From Deinandra increscens subsp. villosa (taxonomy: Eukaryota > Streptophyta > Magnoliopsida > Asterales > Asteraceae), in NCBI GenBank assembly GCA_039602395.1, contig JBCNJP010000025.1, forward strand, positions 56,642,555-56,706,554: a stretch of DNA of 64,000 nucleotides, written 5' to 3'. Under the pieces are notes generated by a model that was not told the DNA's origin, did not search any database, and saw only the letters and a program-made list of their open reading frames with translations. Position 1 is the first letter of the stretch, and every line of letters starts with the position of its first letter. Positions 1 to 9,205 of the stretch are shown piece after piece. A program made the position numbers and the translations under genes.

Positions 1-75
1 AAATGAACATAGAATTTCAAATCTGGTTGCTTAGTCTGTTTTCTATTTGACTAATTTATAACTCTTTTGTTGCAG

Positions 76-2100
76 CATGGCTCCATCAGCACGAATGTCA
101 ATGACTAGGAGGGTTCACCCATTGGCTTCCTTAAATCCTTACCAAGGAAACTGGACAATTAAAGTTCGTCTCACATCCAAAGGAACCATGCGTCATTACA
201 AGAATGCAAAAGGAGAAGGTTGTGTGTTTAATGTGGAATTGACTGACGAAGATGTAAGTATACATTCCCCAATAATAATAGGGTTTTAATTTATAAATCA
301 ATATGTAAGGCATAACAAATATTATATCTACTTCTAGGGTACCCAAATTCAAGCAACCATGTTTAATGAGGCTGCAAAGAAGTTTTTTGATGTGTTTGAC
401 TTGGGAAAAGTTTACTACATATCTAAAGGAACTTTAAAAGTGGCCAACAAGCAATTCAAGACTGTACAGAATGATTATGAGATGACTTTGAATGAAAACT
501 CTCAAGTAGAAGAAGCAATCAATGAAGCAGCTTTTATCCCTGAAACCAAGTTTAACTTTGTCCCAATTGATCAGTTGGGACCATATGTCAACCAGAAGGA
601 ACTTATTGGTATGCAAACTTTAACATATTTATCCTTTTTCTTGACTATATTGAATTTGAATTTGACTTGATAATTCATCACAGATGTTATTGGTGTTGTG
701 CAAAGTGTATCCCCAACAATGAGCATTAAAAGGAAAATTGATAATGAGAGTGTCGAAAAACGTGACATCACCATTGCAGATGACACGTAAAAGCCACTAG
801 CCCTCTTGTGTTTTCAATATTTGCAATTTTTTTTTACCATACATTAAAGTGAAAACATGTATTTTCAGGAAGAAGACAGTAGTTGTGTCTTTGTGGGGCG
901 AACTTGCCAAAAATCTTGGTGAACAACTATCTAAAATGGTTAATGAGTCACCAGTAGTTGCAATCAAATCCTTAAGGGTATCAGATTTTCAAGGTAAACA
1001 TAAAAAATCTAATCTGTCACAAGTTCATCATCCACCATAGCCATTTTCAACATAATTATTAGTTATGATATATTCTTTTGTTGTCCATTCTTTGCTTCAG
1101 GGGTATCTTTGTCAACAATCAACAGAAGTATCATAGATATAAACCCTAACAGCCCTGATTCCCAAAAACTGAAATCATGGTATTCTTCAGAAGGCAAAGA
1201 AACCAACATGGAATCTCTTGGCTCTACAATGAGCCCTTCAATGAAAAATGGCGGTCGATCCATGTACTCTGACCGTGTGACACTTGACCATATAACCTCA
1301 AACCCATCCATGGGTGAGTGAAAAGGTACCAAAGTTAGTTAACCAAATACCTAACAACATCATCAAAGATTATATAAATATCCAGTTAAATTAACAAAAA
1401 ACATATTTGTCTGGCAGCCTGTGTTTTACAGCACACTAGCGTGTATGAGTTTGATCAAAACTGATCAAGCCATGTACTACAAAGCATGCAAAACATGTAA
1501 CAAGAAAGTCACTGAAGAATCCCCTTCTAGTTACTTTTGTCAAGCATGCCAAAAGGCAACTGACTGCAGTTTGAGGTTTGTGAAACTGTGATTGGTTTGC
1601 AAGATTATCAATTGTGACATTTTAACTTACAATTATTGTTATTTCAGGTATATACTGTCTGCAAAGTTTACTGATGTAAAATGTGGAGCTTGGTTTTCTG
1701 TATTTAGTGATGAAGCTGAGAAAATAATTGGGTGCTCTGCTGATGATCTTGATAAGATGAAGTCACAGGTAAATCACAAAACTTTGCAATATGGGTTTAC
1801 TATACCAACAACGATTTGTTGGTCAAACTCTAAGAAAAGGACTAAACATGATAATTTGCTGATGTTAAAGCTAGCTGGTTTACCATCAATCTTTTAAAAT
1901 GTTTGCAGGATGATGCAAGTGAATATCAAACACAACTTAAAAAAGCAACATGGATCCCATATCTTTTCCGATTGATGGTGGCGCCACGAGAGTACAATAA
2001 CGAGAAACGACAAAGGATTACTGTCAAGGCTGTGAGTCCAGTTGATTTTGCAGCAGAATCTAAGTTGTTGCTGGATGAGATATCTGCAGGGAAAGTTTGA
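76..2100 (+). CDS. RPA1: Replication protein A 70 kDa DNA-binding subunit (RPA1-like), 3' part of gene
   Basis: Large subunit of the heterotrimeric single-strand DNA-binding protein RPA, acting in nuclear DNA replication, repair and recombination. The N-terminal part lies before the window. Exons I derive: 76-253, 338-608, 684-786, 869-993, 1101-1313, 1418-1575, 1648-1768 and 1909-2100 (stop TGA). All have GT donors and AG acceptors. Joined exons show OB fold A (VHPLASLNPYQGNWTIKVR), OB fold B (through DVIGVVQSVSP and KKTVVVSLWGELA), then the C-terminal fold with a four-cysteine zinc finger (CKTCNKKV...YFCQACQ, exon 6) and the trimerisation region (KATWIPYLFRLMV). Phases agree at every junction except exon 5 to exon 6. 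Exon 5 ends one base into a codon (ATG G before GTGAGT), but exon 6 after CTGGCAG needs phase 0. An upstream acceptor at 1384-1385 would restore the frame by adding 11 residues. The family assignment is firm; functionality is uncertain because of this junction. Confidence 0.9.
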
Positions 2101-2465
2101 AAAATGGTGATGGTTGTTTGAAAGATGTATCTAAAGTAACATTAACTTCTGGCTGGCTTATGGGATGATGATTATATTTAGGTTATGTCAATCTTTGCGC
2201 ATTTGCGATTTTGCATGTTTTGAATATGAAATATGGTTTAGTTGCCTGATTGGTTGAATTCCATGAATGACGAATGTTTATTATACTATGGAGTCTATAA
2301 TCTATGTATTGGTCTTGAATTTACATGGGTGTTAAGTTCAGTGTGTTAGAGCATCATCACAATCATATAAACATTTTTATTTATAATCTCTCTTTTTCAT
2401 AAAATGTCAAAGATTCGTTGAACTAAGCCAAGTTCAATGAGAGCATAGGTAAGTTTGTGGTAGTT
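2101..2465. other. 3' flank of RPA1-like gene
   Basis: AT-rich sequence after the RPA1 stop, probably 3' UTR followed by intergenic DNA. No ORF or repeat is recognised. Its last five bases, TAGTT (2461-2465), are the target-site duplication of the Copia element that follows. Confidence 0.5.
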
Positions 2466-2765
2466 TGTTGGAAATTCGGATCTTGATTACGTTTTCACGA
2501 ACTTGATTTCGGTATAGAAAAACTCTCTTTTCTCTCTGTCTCTCTTAGACTTCGATGAACACAAATGAAAACACTAATTCTTAACAATGATTTCTGATGT
2601 CTTTACACATATATATACATACCGACTTGGCGGTTGAAATCTTTCAACCCCGACATTACAGACCCTAAACTATTTACAACTTGACACACTAACTAAACCT
2701 TTACTTTAGTTATTTACATTCTTGACCCATTAACTTTGACCCGAGATGAATATGATTATATCACA
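2466..2765 (-). repeat. LTR of element A (3' LTR in element sense)
   Basis: 300 bp, starting TGTTGG and ending ATCACA on the + strand, nearly identical to 7884-8196. It lacks the 12-bp repeat of TTGACTTGGCGG seen in the other copy. Confidence 0.95.
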
Positions 2766-2776
2766 TTTCACCCCCT
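2766..2776 (-). promoter_or_regulatory. Polypurine tract of element A
   Basis: On the - strand AGGGGGTGAAA lies directly upstream of the 3' LTR, the expected place for plus-strand DNA priming. It overlaps the last bases of the gag-pol ORF. Confidence 0.75.
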
Positions 2777-5700
2777 AATCATTTTCATCTTTCTCCATCT
2801 TCAGATCTTGAACTCCCAGTAGTTCTCGCATCGTGATGAACTTGACTCTTGCCATTGCTTTAGTGAGAATGTCAGCCCTCTGAATTTCTCCACTAACATG
2901 TTCAACGTTGATCTGATTGTTTTCAACACATTCTCTGATGAAATGATACCGTGTGTCAATGTGCTTGCTCCTTCCATGAAATACATGATTCTTCATTAAT
3001 GCTATTGCTGAGATGTTGTCAACTAATAAAGTAATCTTCTCTTCCTTCCATCCAGTCAATTTTGCAACTAATCTCTGTAACCATAGTGCTTGTTGTGCTG
3101 CTGCAGTGGCTGCTATGAATTCTGATTCACATGATGATAATGCCACCGTTTGTTGTTTTTGCGTACACCAAGTAATAGGAGAATCTCCAAAGTAGAACAC
3201 AAATCCAGTTGTTCCTTTCCCCTTATCAGTGTTAACTCCATAACTACTGTCACTATAACCCGTTATCTTGTTTCCTCCGTTCTTCTTGTAGGTTATTCCG
3301 TGATGCTTTGTTCCTTTGATGTACCTAATTATTTGCTTGATCCCTCTCATATGATGTTCCATTGGTTCTTGCATAAAACGACTGAGTAAATTCACCGCAA
3401 AACTCAAGTCTGGTCTTGTATGTAGCAAATACCTCAAACATCCTATCAAACTCCTATATTCAGTTGGATCCACCGGGTCTACTCCTTCAATATCTGTGAA
3501 CCTTGTTCCCGGACTCATAGGAATCTTCGTTTCATTACAATCAACCATATTTGCATCCTTCAAGATTTTGTTGATGTAACCTGTTTGCTTGATTGATATG
3601 TCACCCCCCAATTGGATGACTTCTATACCCAAATAGTATGCTAAGAGTCCTAAGTCACTCATCTCAAACTCTTGTTCCATTTGTGACTTGAAATGATCGA
3701 TCTCCTTCTTTGGTTCTCCAGTGACTATGAGATCATCTACATATACTCCAACTATTATCGTAGACTCTTTGCTTCTTCTTACGTAGACAGCATGTTCCAA
3801 CGTACACTTCTGAAACTTCAACGACTTCAACGTCTGATCCAGCTTGATGTTCCATGCACGTGGTGCTTGTTTCAAACCATACAAAGCTTTAGATAGCTTG
3901 TATACTTTCTTCTCACTTCCTGGCTTCACAAATCCTTCAGGTTGAGAAACGTAGACTTCTTCCTTTAAGTCTCCGTTTAGGAATGCGGACTTTACATCGA
4001 GATGATGTACTTCCCATCCATTGTAAGCAGCAATTGCTAGAATAAGACGTACAGTCTCTATTCGTGCTACTGGTGCAAAGACTTCGTCAAAGTCTACTCC
4101 TTGTTCTTGCACATAGCCTTTTGCTACCAAGCGAGCCTTATGCTTTGTAATCTTCCCGTTAGCATCCCGCTTTGTCTTAAATACCCATTTGAGACCAATT
4201 GCTCTATGTCCCTCGGGTAAGTTGGTCAGTCTCCATGTATTGTTCTTATTTATGGATTCTAACTCCAACTCCATGGCTTCAATCCATTTCTTGTCTTCAG
4301 CTGCTTCTCTGTAGTTTCTTGGTTCTTCTTCCGCTAGAAGTAACTCTTCATACAATCCTCGTGTATCTACAGGTCGTGCCTTATTTGTGATCTCCCTCAA
4401 ATCTCTAAAACCCTTTAGAGGTGTATGATCAAAAGGTCTTGCTGAACTCCTCCGTGAGTTATAAGCCGTAACTTGTGATGAGTTAGGTTCATAGGTATAA
4501 GTCCTCGGAGTACTCATCCTTGAACTCTGCTGAGGTGTGGCTTGATAATTATCCTCATAATTACCCACATCTTCATTCTCTTCTTCAGAATTGGTTGCTT
4601 CCTCTGTTGGGTTGACTTGATCAACTTCAACTTGCCCATCAGGTATTGTGAAATCAGCCCATTCAACATTACCATTATCTAACTCCTCTAGATAATCCTT
4701 CCAATTCCATGTCTCATCTTCTTTAAACTTTACATCTCTACTTACGCAAATCTTGTTGTTGACAGGGTCATACAACCTATAAGCTTTGGATCCCTCTTCT
4801 GATCCTAGGTAAACCATCTGGACACTTCTGTCATCTAACTTCTTTAAATTAGGAATGGTCACCTTCGCGTAAGCTATGCACCCAAAGATCCTCAAATGAT
4901 CTATCTTAGGCTTCCTGCCCTTCAGTGCTTCATAAGGTGTGCTATCTGTCACAGCCTTCGTTGGTACTCGATTAAGTATGTAAATAGCATGTCTAACTGC
5001 TTCAGCCCAAAAATCTTGCGGCATCTTTGTGGCTTTCATCATACTACGAGTAGTGGACATTACAGTTCTGTTTCTTCGTTCAACAACTCCGTTTTGTTGA
5101 GGAGAATATGGAGCAGTCAATTGTCTAGCTATTCCATTATCCTTACAGAACTTGGTGAATTCATGAGACGTGAATTCCCCTCCTCTATCTGTCCTTAACA
5201 TCTTCAGTTTTCTTCCAACTTCACTCTCCACCTTGGTTCTGAATTCCTTAAACGTCTCAAAGGCTTCGTCCTTTGACTTTAAGAAATACACCCACATATA
5301 TCTCGTGCAGTCGTCTACTAGCAGAAATATATATCTCTTCCCTGAGGGTGTAGGTGGTGATATAGGACCACATAGATCTCCATAGACAAGATCTAAAGGT
5401 TCCTCTGACTTGAACTGCGTCTTCTGTGGGAATGGAGCCCTCGTATGCTTTCCCAATAGGCATGCATCACACACCTGCGTCGTGTGATTAATTTTTGGTA
5501 CCCCTTGTACCAACCCTTTCTGAGTCATCGACTTGATCGACTCGAAATTGAGATGTCCTAATCTCGCATGCCACAACCATGCCTTATCTTCCAAACTCGT
5601 AAGTAGGCAGGTTGGCGAACCGATCCTTAAATTCGTGTGGTAAAGTCGGTTCCTTGCTCGTTTGACCTTTAGTAGCAGTTCCCTACTAGGGTCATAAAGA

Positions 5701-7016
5701 GACAGTGTATCATCCTCCATGATGATCTTACACCCGCTCTCAGTCAATTGTCCTAAACTTAGGATATTGCTCCTTAGGCTAGGGATGAAGTAAACTTGAG
5801 ATATCACTCGTTGTTCTTGATTCTTGCACTCTAGCAAAATCGATCCTTTGCCTTTGATCGTTACACGCGATCCATCTCCAAAGCGAACATTTCCAGAGAC
5901 GCTCTCGTCTAATTCTGCGAAATGTGCTCGAACACCGGTCATGTGATTACTTGCACCGTTGTCCAAATACCAAAGACTCTCATTGGTACATGTGTAATTC
6001 TTAGGATGAACTTCCTTCTCGTTAAGGAAGACCTTCTTGCCTTCTAATTCCTCGTCTACGGCCATTAGAAGTGTTGGTTCCAAATCTTCTGCAATAAGAT
6101 TGGATTGCTCTGTCGTTTGCTCCTTCTGACGACAGTCCTTCGCGTAGTGCCCAAGTTTGTTACAGTTGTAACATGTCTCCTTACTCATGTCCTTCTTGGG
6201 CTTATAACCTCTCCCTTGGTTATTTCCTCGTGGCTTCTGAGAATTACTTGCTTCCTTATCACCCGCCTTGAACTTCTTGTTCTTCCACTGATTGCGCGAT
6301 GACTTGGACTTTCCTGCTCCGTAGTTCCCAGACTGCTTTCCACGATGAGAATCACTCTCCTGACGTGTGAATAGAAGTTTGTCCTGGTTCTCTCCAGTTC
6401 CGCCCTTCCTTGACTTTATCCTCTCTTCAAAAGCCTTCAAACGTCCAATTGTTTCGTCTAGAGTCATCTCGTCTAGATCAAAACATTGCTCAATAGACGC
6501 AACTATCTGAGTGAATCTTTCTGGCACGGATCCCAATAGTTTCCGAGTCAGTGTGGACTCCTCAATAGTTGATCCCAAACTGCTTGCCTTAGAAACAATC
6601 TGATTAAATCTTGCAGTGTAGGAATCTATCGTCTCGTCCTCCCTCATTTGCAACAACTCAAACTCCGTCTTGAGCGTTTGCAAACGTGCCTTTTGTACAC
6701 GTGCTACTCCAACATGACGCGTCTTAAGTGCGTCCCAAATCTCCTTAGCGCTCTTGCACTTTGCAACTTGCAACACCATCTCCTCTGGTAGTGCTTGGAA
6801 TAGATACGCGCACGCGGTCTTGTCCTTCTTGACATCCGCCTCTGTGTTTTCGCTCGGTTCTATCCTATCCCATAATCCGTTTGCCTCTAGTATGGTTTTC
6901 ATTCGAATGGACCATACGGTATAATTTAATGGTTTTAATATAGGGCATTGGAAATTGGGTGAGGACACCGTTTCCTTATGTACAACAATTTGTTTGTTGC
7001 TATCCCCGTCCGTCAT
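2775..7016 (-). CDS. Copia Gag-Pol polyprotein, intact, 1413 aa
   Basis: A single open frame encoding all proteins needed for retrotransposition. In order: Gag (about 27-200), a CCHC zinc knuckle (C282, C285, H290, C295), the aspartic protease motif at D352 (WYLDNGAS, with Asn where Ser/Thr is more usual), and the integrase zinc-binding residues H483, H488, C516 and C519. The integrase catalytic triad is D547, D610 and E646 (VYGDLCGP, LRTDRGGEF, QNGVVERRNR). Reverse transcriptase spans about 910-1150 with YVDD at 1092-1095, and RNase H follows from about 1252 with D1256 and D1333 (GYSDSSYG, LVDNISAI). Length fits plant Copia polyproteins. No stop or frameshift is present. Gag and Pol share one frame, so the Gag:Pol ratio must be set some other way, for example by splicing, which I cannot see here. 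Confidence 0.96.
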   Translation of the reverse strand: MTDGDSNKQIVVHKETVSSPNFQCPILKPLNYTVWSIRMKTILEANGLWDRIEPSENTEADVKKDKTACAYLFQALPEEMVLQVAKCKSAKEIWDALKTRHVGVARVQKARLQTLKTEFELLQMREDETIDSYTARFNQIVSKASSLGSTIEESTLTRKLLGSVPERFTQIVASIEQCFDLDEMTLDETIGRLKAFEERIKSRKGGTGENQDKLLFTRQESDSHRGKQSGNYGAGKSKSSRNQWKNKKFKAGDKEASNSQKPRGNNQGRGYKPKKDMSKETCYNCNKLGHYAKDCRQKEQTTEQSNLIAEDLEPTLLMAVDEELEGKKVFLNEKEVHPKNYTCTNESLWYLDNGASNHMTGVRAHFAELDESVSGNVRFGDGSRVTIKGKGSILLECKNQEQRVISQVYFIPSLRSNILSLGQLTESGCKIIMEDDTLSLYDPSRELLLKVKRARNRLYHTNLRIGSPTCLLTSLEDKAWLWHARLGHLNFESIKSMTQKGLVQGVPKINHTTQVCDACLLGKHTRAPFPQKTQFKSEEPLDLVYGDLCGPISPPTPSGKRYIFLLVDDCTRYMWVYFLKSKDEAFETFKEFRTKVESEVGRKLKMLRTDRGGEFTSHEFTKFCKDNGIARQLTAPYSPQQNGVVERRNRTVMSTTRSMMKATKMPQDFWAEAVRHAIYILNRVPTKAVTDSTPYEALKGRKPKIDHLRIFGCIAYAKVTIPNLKKLDDRSVQMVYLGSEEGSKAYRLYDPVNNKICVSRDVKFKEDETWNWKDYLEELDNGNVEWADFTIPDGQVEVDQVNPTEEATNSEEENEDVGNYEDNYQATPQQSSRMSTPRTYTYEPNSSQVTAYNSRRSSARPFDHTPLKGFRDLREITNKARPVDTRGLYEELLLAEEEPRNYREAAEDKKWIEAMELELESINKNNTWRLTNLPEGHRAIGLKWVFKTKRDANGKITKHKARLVAKGYVQEQGVDFDEVFAPVARIETVRLILAIAAYNGWEVHHLDVKSAFLNGDLKEEVYVSQPEGFVKPGSEKKVYKLSKALYGLKQAPRAWNIKLDQTLKSLKFQKCTLEHAVYVRRSKESTIIVGVYVDDLIVTGEPKKEIDHFKSQMEQEFEMSDLGLLAYYLGIEVIQLGGDISIKQTGYINKILKDANMVDCNETKIPMSPGTRFTDIEGVDPVDPTEYRSLIGCLRYLLHTRPDLSFAVNLLSRFMQEPMEHHMRGIKQIIRYIKGTKHHGITYKKNGGNKITGYSDSSYGVNTDKGKGTTGFVFYFGDSPITWCTQKQQTVALSSCESEFIAATAAAQQALWLQRLVAKLTGWKEEKITLLVDNISAIALMKNHVFHGRSKHIDTRYHFIRECVENNQINVEHVSGEIQRADILTKAMARVKFITMRELLGVQDLKMEKDEND

Positions 7017-7867
7017 ATTTTTTCAGAATCTTCGTATTGTATAAGATCGGGAAACAACAATATACTTAGGATTTCTCTAAATTCTAAGTGTAAATATTCT
7101 AAATGGTTGTACTATACTATCCTAATCAAAAAATTAAATTCCAAGAATGTAATAGATAAAACCTGGAATTTAGAATTCTTGATTCGACAAATCTCTGACT
7201 TTGATGATCTTCAAAACGTGACAGCCCGTCTGACTTTCTTGTCCACGATTCTTGATCCACCAAAATCCTCTTGTGTTCAAACTTGATTCAAAAATCCAAA
7301 CGTTGAATTCTTGAATAATCGTTCTTCGGATTCACACACCAAAATAATTAACACCCGCCTGGCGTAAAATTCTCGATGCAATTTTCTGTTTTTGCCAAGT
7401 AATTGAAATTCTCAATTTCAATTCACCCAAAAAAAGCAGACCCACGTCCCTTCTTTTGGTCCAATTGCAACCAACCAAAAAAAATTATGTTCCTTTTGAT
7501 CGCAGCAAATGAGAAAGGAAAAAAAATCCCTTTTTTCCCTTTTTCGAACGCAACAATCAACAAACAAAGGAATTATTTGTTTCCTTTTTGTTCGAACGAA
7601 AACGGCAAGACCCAAAAAAAACCTTTGTTTTTTCTTCTGTTCGATCACAGTAGCGACAATCCACAGGAATTCTCCGACGCCCGCGACTTCGCAATCACCA
7701 ATCGACTCTCTTCTTTTCTTCGATTGTGATGACACAAAACGAATCCAATTCGTTTAACAATGCGATCGAACCGTGGGTTTCAAAACAGACAACAAACAAC
7801 GATACTCCGATGAATACCGCAAAGAATCCGACAGCAACGATGATGAAATCAATCCGTGAAACGACGT
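7017..7867 (-). other. Untranslated leader of element A
   Basis: About 850 bp between primer-binding site and gag-pol start. Several overlapping open frames exist on both strands at 7403-7757, but they are low complexity (runs of A, T and AAG/TTC) and match nothing I know. It presumably holds the packaging and dimerisation signals. Confidence 0.6.
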
Positions 7868-7880
7868 GGCTCTGATGCCA
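7868..7880 (-). promoter_or_regulatory. Primer-binding site of element A
   Basis: On the - strand TGGCATCAGAGCC begins three bases inside the 5' LTR. It matches the 3' end of plant initiator tRNA-Met (TGGTATCAGAGC) with one mismatch. Confidence 0.9.
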
Positions 7881-7883
7881 GAT

Positions 7884-8196
7884 TGTTGGAAACTCGGATC
7901 TTGATTACGTTTTCACGAACTTGATTTCGGTATAGAAAAACTCTCTTTTCTCTCTGTCTCTCTTAGACTTCGATGAACACAAATGAAAACACTAATTCTT
8001 AACAATGATTTCTGATGTCTTTACACATATATATACATACCGACTTGGCGGTTGACTTGGCGGTTGAAAATCTTTCAACCCCGACATTACAGACCCTAAA
8101 CTATTTACAACTTGACACACTAACTAAACCTTTACTTTAGTTATTTACATTCTTGACCCATTAACTTTGACCCGAGATGAATATGATTATATCACA
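7884..8196 (-). repeat. LTR of element A (5' LTR in element sense)
   Basis: 313 bp, nearly identical to 2466-2765. A 12-bp segment containing ACTTGGCGGTTG is tandemly doubled near 8041-8066. The 5' LTR should hold the promoter of the element. Confidence 0.95.
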
Positions 8197-8508
8197 TAGT
8201 TGCCGGTTCTTAGTGTTTGAGAGTCATCATCAGATGGTTAACCGGGAGAGCCTTTGATGAACTATTAGCCATTCATTGAGAAATAAGATATTTAAACAGA
8301 GGGACACACGGAAACGATTTGATGCTTTGGATTAACTGAATTAAAATTTCAAAGATATAATCTTATTTATGGGACTTTACATGAGTGGCTTCCAAGCAAA
8401 AATTACATAGACTTGAAAGAAAAAAAAAATACTAGATAAACAATATTTAAACAAACTACTGATTAATTAATAACTAGATTAATCTTCTCCACACAGCCTC
8501 TACAGAGA
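8197..8508. other. Unassigned sequence between elements
   Basis: AT-rich DNA starting with the TAGTT target duplication of element A. No coding region is seen. It may be remnant of the decayed Copia copy that follows, such as part of its LTR, but no second LTR is visible. Confidence 0.4.
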
Positions 8509-8763
8509 TTACCATATCGTCCTCATATGTTTATCCATATCAAGTGTAATCCAAGTTTTTGTTTCACACTCCTTCTCAAAGCCAACTTCTTCCATTCCAA
8601 TGCTTGAGCACAATTTCATAGTCTTTGTTTTTGTTAGCCCCTTTGTCAACACATATACAAGTTGACTCTTGGTATTCACATAGACGAGATTAACCTCTCC
8701 TCGGAAAACTTTCTCATGTACAAAGTGGTCATGTATCTCAATATGCTTTGTTCGAGCACGTGA
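8509..8763 (-). pseudogene. Copia RNase H C-terminal remnant
   Basis: The - strand reads RTKHIEIHDHFVHEKVFRG, then VNTKSQLVYVLTKGL, which is the C-terminal end of Copia RNase H (usually RTKHIEIDxHFVREKV and ...ADxxTKGL). The rest of pol is absent. The match breaks near 8763 where LINE-like sequence on the other strand starts, so this is an old fragment cut by the LINE. Confidence 0.75.
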
Positions 8764-9174
8764 GATGGTTGGCATGGGAATGGATGGGTTTGAAGAAAGG
8801 GTACAAGACTTCGTTGAGGACGAGGGTAAAATAGGAGGTTCTAAATGAATTTTGTCAGTTAATCTCAGAGGGGCAGGTGATGCTAACAAAGCATTATGGG
8901 TGAGGGGTCTAAGGTCTACTCATGGAATTCATTTCATTGCCATTCAAGAAACCCAACTAGCCGATTCATTGGCGGTGAGGGTGAATCGTTGATGCTAAGG
9001 GGAAGTCTGGGGCCCTATCTCTGGAACCCATCTATTTTTTTGCAGGTACAATGTTGTTGAAGAGCAACACTACTTGAAGATTGAAGGTAGATTAATTGCC
9101 TCGTAGTTGCCTATTACGGTTATTAATGTGTATGCTCCGAAAAAAGAAGGTTATTGACTGATCTCCTTAATATT
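8764..9174 (+). pseudogene. LINE (L1-type) ORF2 start: endonuclease N-terminal part, piece 1
   Basis: The + strand shows ILSVNLRGAGDANKALWVRG, then HFIAIQETQLADSL and, after stops, VINVYAPKKE. These are the first conserved blocks of the apurinic-type endonuclease of plant L1 elements (start, catalytic ETQ block, NVYAP block). Several in-frame stops make it non-functional. The reading is broken at 9174 by a Copia insertion and resumes at 12696. Confidence 0.8.
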
Positions 9175-9205
9175 TGTTGAAATCAGAGAGTAATCGAGAG
9201 AGAAA

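Larger units (their letters stand above)
2466..8196 (-). mobile_element. Complete Ty1/Copia LTR retrotransposon (element A)
   Basis: A full element in reverse orientation: LTRs at 2466-2765 and 7884-8196, tRNA-Met-type primer site, uninterrupted Gag-Pol and polypurine tract. It is flanked by a perfect 5-bp target duplication TAGTT (2461-2465 and 8197-8201). The LTRs differ by one substitution near their start (GGAAATTCGG versus GGAAACTCGG) plus a 12-bp tandem duplication and one extra A in the right copy. That implies a recent insertion. By content it is autonomous. Confidence 0.96.

Noticed and set aside
5257..5463. Short frames within element A on both strands
   Set aside because: Shadows of the 1413-codon Gag-Pol frame.
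7403..7757. Overlapping ORFs of about 80-110 codons on both strands in the leader of element A
   Set aside because: Low-complexity A/T-rich runs with no family similarity; leader position and three overlapping frames argue against coding.
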